64,000 nt of DNA from Setophaga petechia (Eukaryota > Chordata > Aves > Passeriformes > Parulidae). The stretch is taken from contig JANCRA010000010.1 of the NCBI GenBank assembly GCA_024362935.1, positions 816,001-880,000 of the forward strand, written 5' to 3'. Positions 62,800 through 64,000 of the stretch are shown piece by piece. How positions within the stretch are numbered: the stretch's first letter is position 1; each line of letters begins with the position of its first letter. The translations under genes and the position numbers were made by a program. The notes beneath the pieces were generated by a model. The model did no database searches. It worked only from the letters and a program-made list of their open reading frames with translations, and was not told where the DNA came from.

Positions 62800-64000
62800 T
62801 AATACTTGAAAGGAAGGCATCTTAGACAACTTTCTTTTACATTTTGCAAAACACACTGCAGCCCTCTGTGCAACTTCTAGAACACGATGGAAGTTGTTTA
62901 GTGAGCAGCAACGTTTTCCCCTTGCGAGACATTGTGAAAAAGCTATTTGCTCAGATGTAGGTATCAAGAAACACTTACTGCCGTGCACTGACAAGCTAAT
63001 TGCTACACAGCACTGGGATTGTGTTAGCAGCTTGCAAAGTGCTAGAAAACAGTACTTTCCCACTCTCTTGCCTTTCCCTACACATTAATACTTGAAAGGA
63101 AGGCGTCTTAGACAACTTTCTTTTTCTTGTGTCAAAACACACTGCAGCCCTCTGTGCAACTTCTAGAACACGATAGGAGATGTTTAGTGAGCAGGAAGGT
63201 TTTCTCCTTGGGAGACATAGTGAAAAAGTTATTTGCTTAGATGTAGGTGACAGGAAACACTTACTGCAGTGAAGTGACAAGTTAATTGGTACACAGCACT
63301 GGGATTGTGTTAGCAGCCTGCAAAGTGCTAGAAAACAGTACTTTCCCACTCTCTTGCCTTTCCCTTCACATTAATACTTGAAAGGAAGGCATCTTAGACA
63401 ACTTTCTTTTTCTTGTGTCAAAAAACTCTGCAGCCCTCTCTGCAACATCTACTACACGATGGAAGTTGTTTAGTGAGCAGGAAGGTTTTCTCCTTGCGAG
63501 ACATACTGAAAAAGCTATTTGCTTAGATGTAGGTGACAAGAAACACTTACTGCAGTGCACTGAAAAGCTAACTGCTCCACAGCACTAGTACTGTGTTAGC
63601 AGCTTGCAAAGTGCTAGAAAACAGTACTTTCCCACTCTCTTGCCTTTCCCTTCACATTAATACTTGAAAGGAAGGCGTCTTAGACAACTTTGTTTTACAT
63701 TTTGCAAAACACACTGCAGCCCTCTGTGCAACTTCTACAACACGATGGAAGTTGTTTAGTGAGCAGCAACGTTTTCCCCTTGCGAAACAAAGGGAAAAAG
63801 CTATTTGCTCAGATGTAGGTATCAAGAAACACTTACTGCCGTGCACTGACAAGCTAATTGCTACACAGCACTGCGATTGTGTTAGCAGCTTGCAAAGTGC
63901 TAGAAAACAGTACTTTCCCACTCTCTTGCCTTTCCCTTCACATTAATACTTGAAAGGAAGGCGTCTTAGACAACTTTCTTTTTCTTGTTACAGAACACAC
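62800..64000. repeat. Satellite array A9, partial, about 4.2 monomers
   Basis: Order: P/R* Tb Z S and the start of a T-like (GTTACAG) monomer, cut by the window end. It repeats the beginning of A8 at an offset of 5022 bp, with a few differences: CCTGCAAAGTGCTAG versus CTCTCAAAGTGATAG in Tb, and GCGATTG versus GGGATTG in S. Confidence 0.95.

Noticed and set aside
172..63946. Hundreds of 60-130-codon open frames on both strands, one or more per monomer
   Set aside because: They repeat with the 286-bp period, overlap on opposite strands, shift phase between monomers and match no known family. They are by-products of a stop-poor repeat.
1..64000. CRISPR array
   Set aside because: The period is about 286 bp and there is no short repeat with unique spacers; the whole monomer is repeated.
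1..64000. Assembly artefact producing the repeated units
   Set aside because: Units carry private single-base changes, different monomer counts and shared derived marks that fit a history of duplication. Local collapse or misjoin cannot be ruled out without reads.

Overview
This window is not a set of genes. It is one uninterrupted block of tandemly repeated DNA, all in one head-to-tail orientation. The basic monomer is about 286 bp (a few are 285 or 289) and runs from base 1 to base 64000. I see no tRNA, rRNA, CRISPR array, transposon or ordinary gene. Open reading frames of 60-130 codons recur once or more per monomer on both strands and are by-products of the repeat. The organism is eukaryotic. 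CpG-poor monomers beside a very CpG-rich insert, with E2F-, ETS- and CCAAT-like motifs, make a vertebrate most likely, but nothing seen fixes the species or chromosome.

Layout: the monomers form a higher-order repeat (macrosatellite) of about 5.0 to 8.45 kb. Each unit has (1) a divergent block D of about 1587 bp, made of five old, strongly diverged monomers D1-D5, the last carrying a CpG-rich insert of about 206 bp, and (2) a homogenised array of 12 to 24 monomers. D blocks lie at 5332-6918, 13496-15081, 19943-21529, 25250-26836, 31412-32998, 39574-40874 (one monomer short), 47741-49327, 56191-57777 and 61213-62799. The complete arrays between them hold 23, 17, 13, 16, 23, 24, 24 and 12 monomers, so unit size changes in whole-monomer steps.

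Monomer types, named here by visible markers (start of each monomer set at the TAATACTTGA word): P (first after the island; GCATTTGC, 1-bp deletion), Q (TTTAGGGAGCAGG, GATGGAGGTGAC), R (TTATATTTTGC with GAGCAGCAACG), S (TTTGTTTTACATTTTGC, GCGAAACAAAG), T (GTTACAG, CTGTTCAAC, TTGGGAGAC), Tb (GTTACAG, AAAAAGTTATTT), U (TCTGCCAGATC), V (CAGAACTGGG), W (CTACATCACG), X (GATGTCGGTGAC), Y (CATCTACAACAC with GACATTGTG), Z (ATCTACTACACG, GACATACTG), B (ATGTACAACACG), C (GACGTAGTG), G (GAGCAGCAGGAAGG, 289 bp), A (CCTATGTTC with GACAATCTAATTG), E (last before D; TTACTCCAGTGCAGTG). Arrays nearly always begin with P and always end with E, with variable insertions, deletions and duplications of types between.

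How the parts may work together: the CpG-rich cassette recurs in each unit and is nearly identical in all nine copies. Several base differences among them change CpG dinucleotides. This resembles promoter-bearing macrosatellites (D4Z4, DXZ4, the chicken MHM repeat) in organisation only; I recognise no sequence identity to any of them. The best candidate for an undescribed system here is a row of nine regularly embedded promoter-like islands inside a satellite, possibly driving non-coding transcripts. That is inference; the repeat architecture itself is directly visible.
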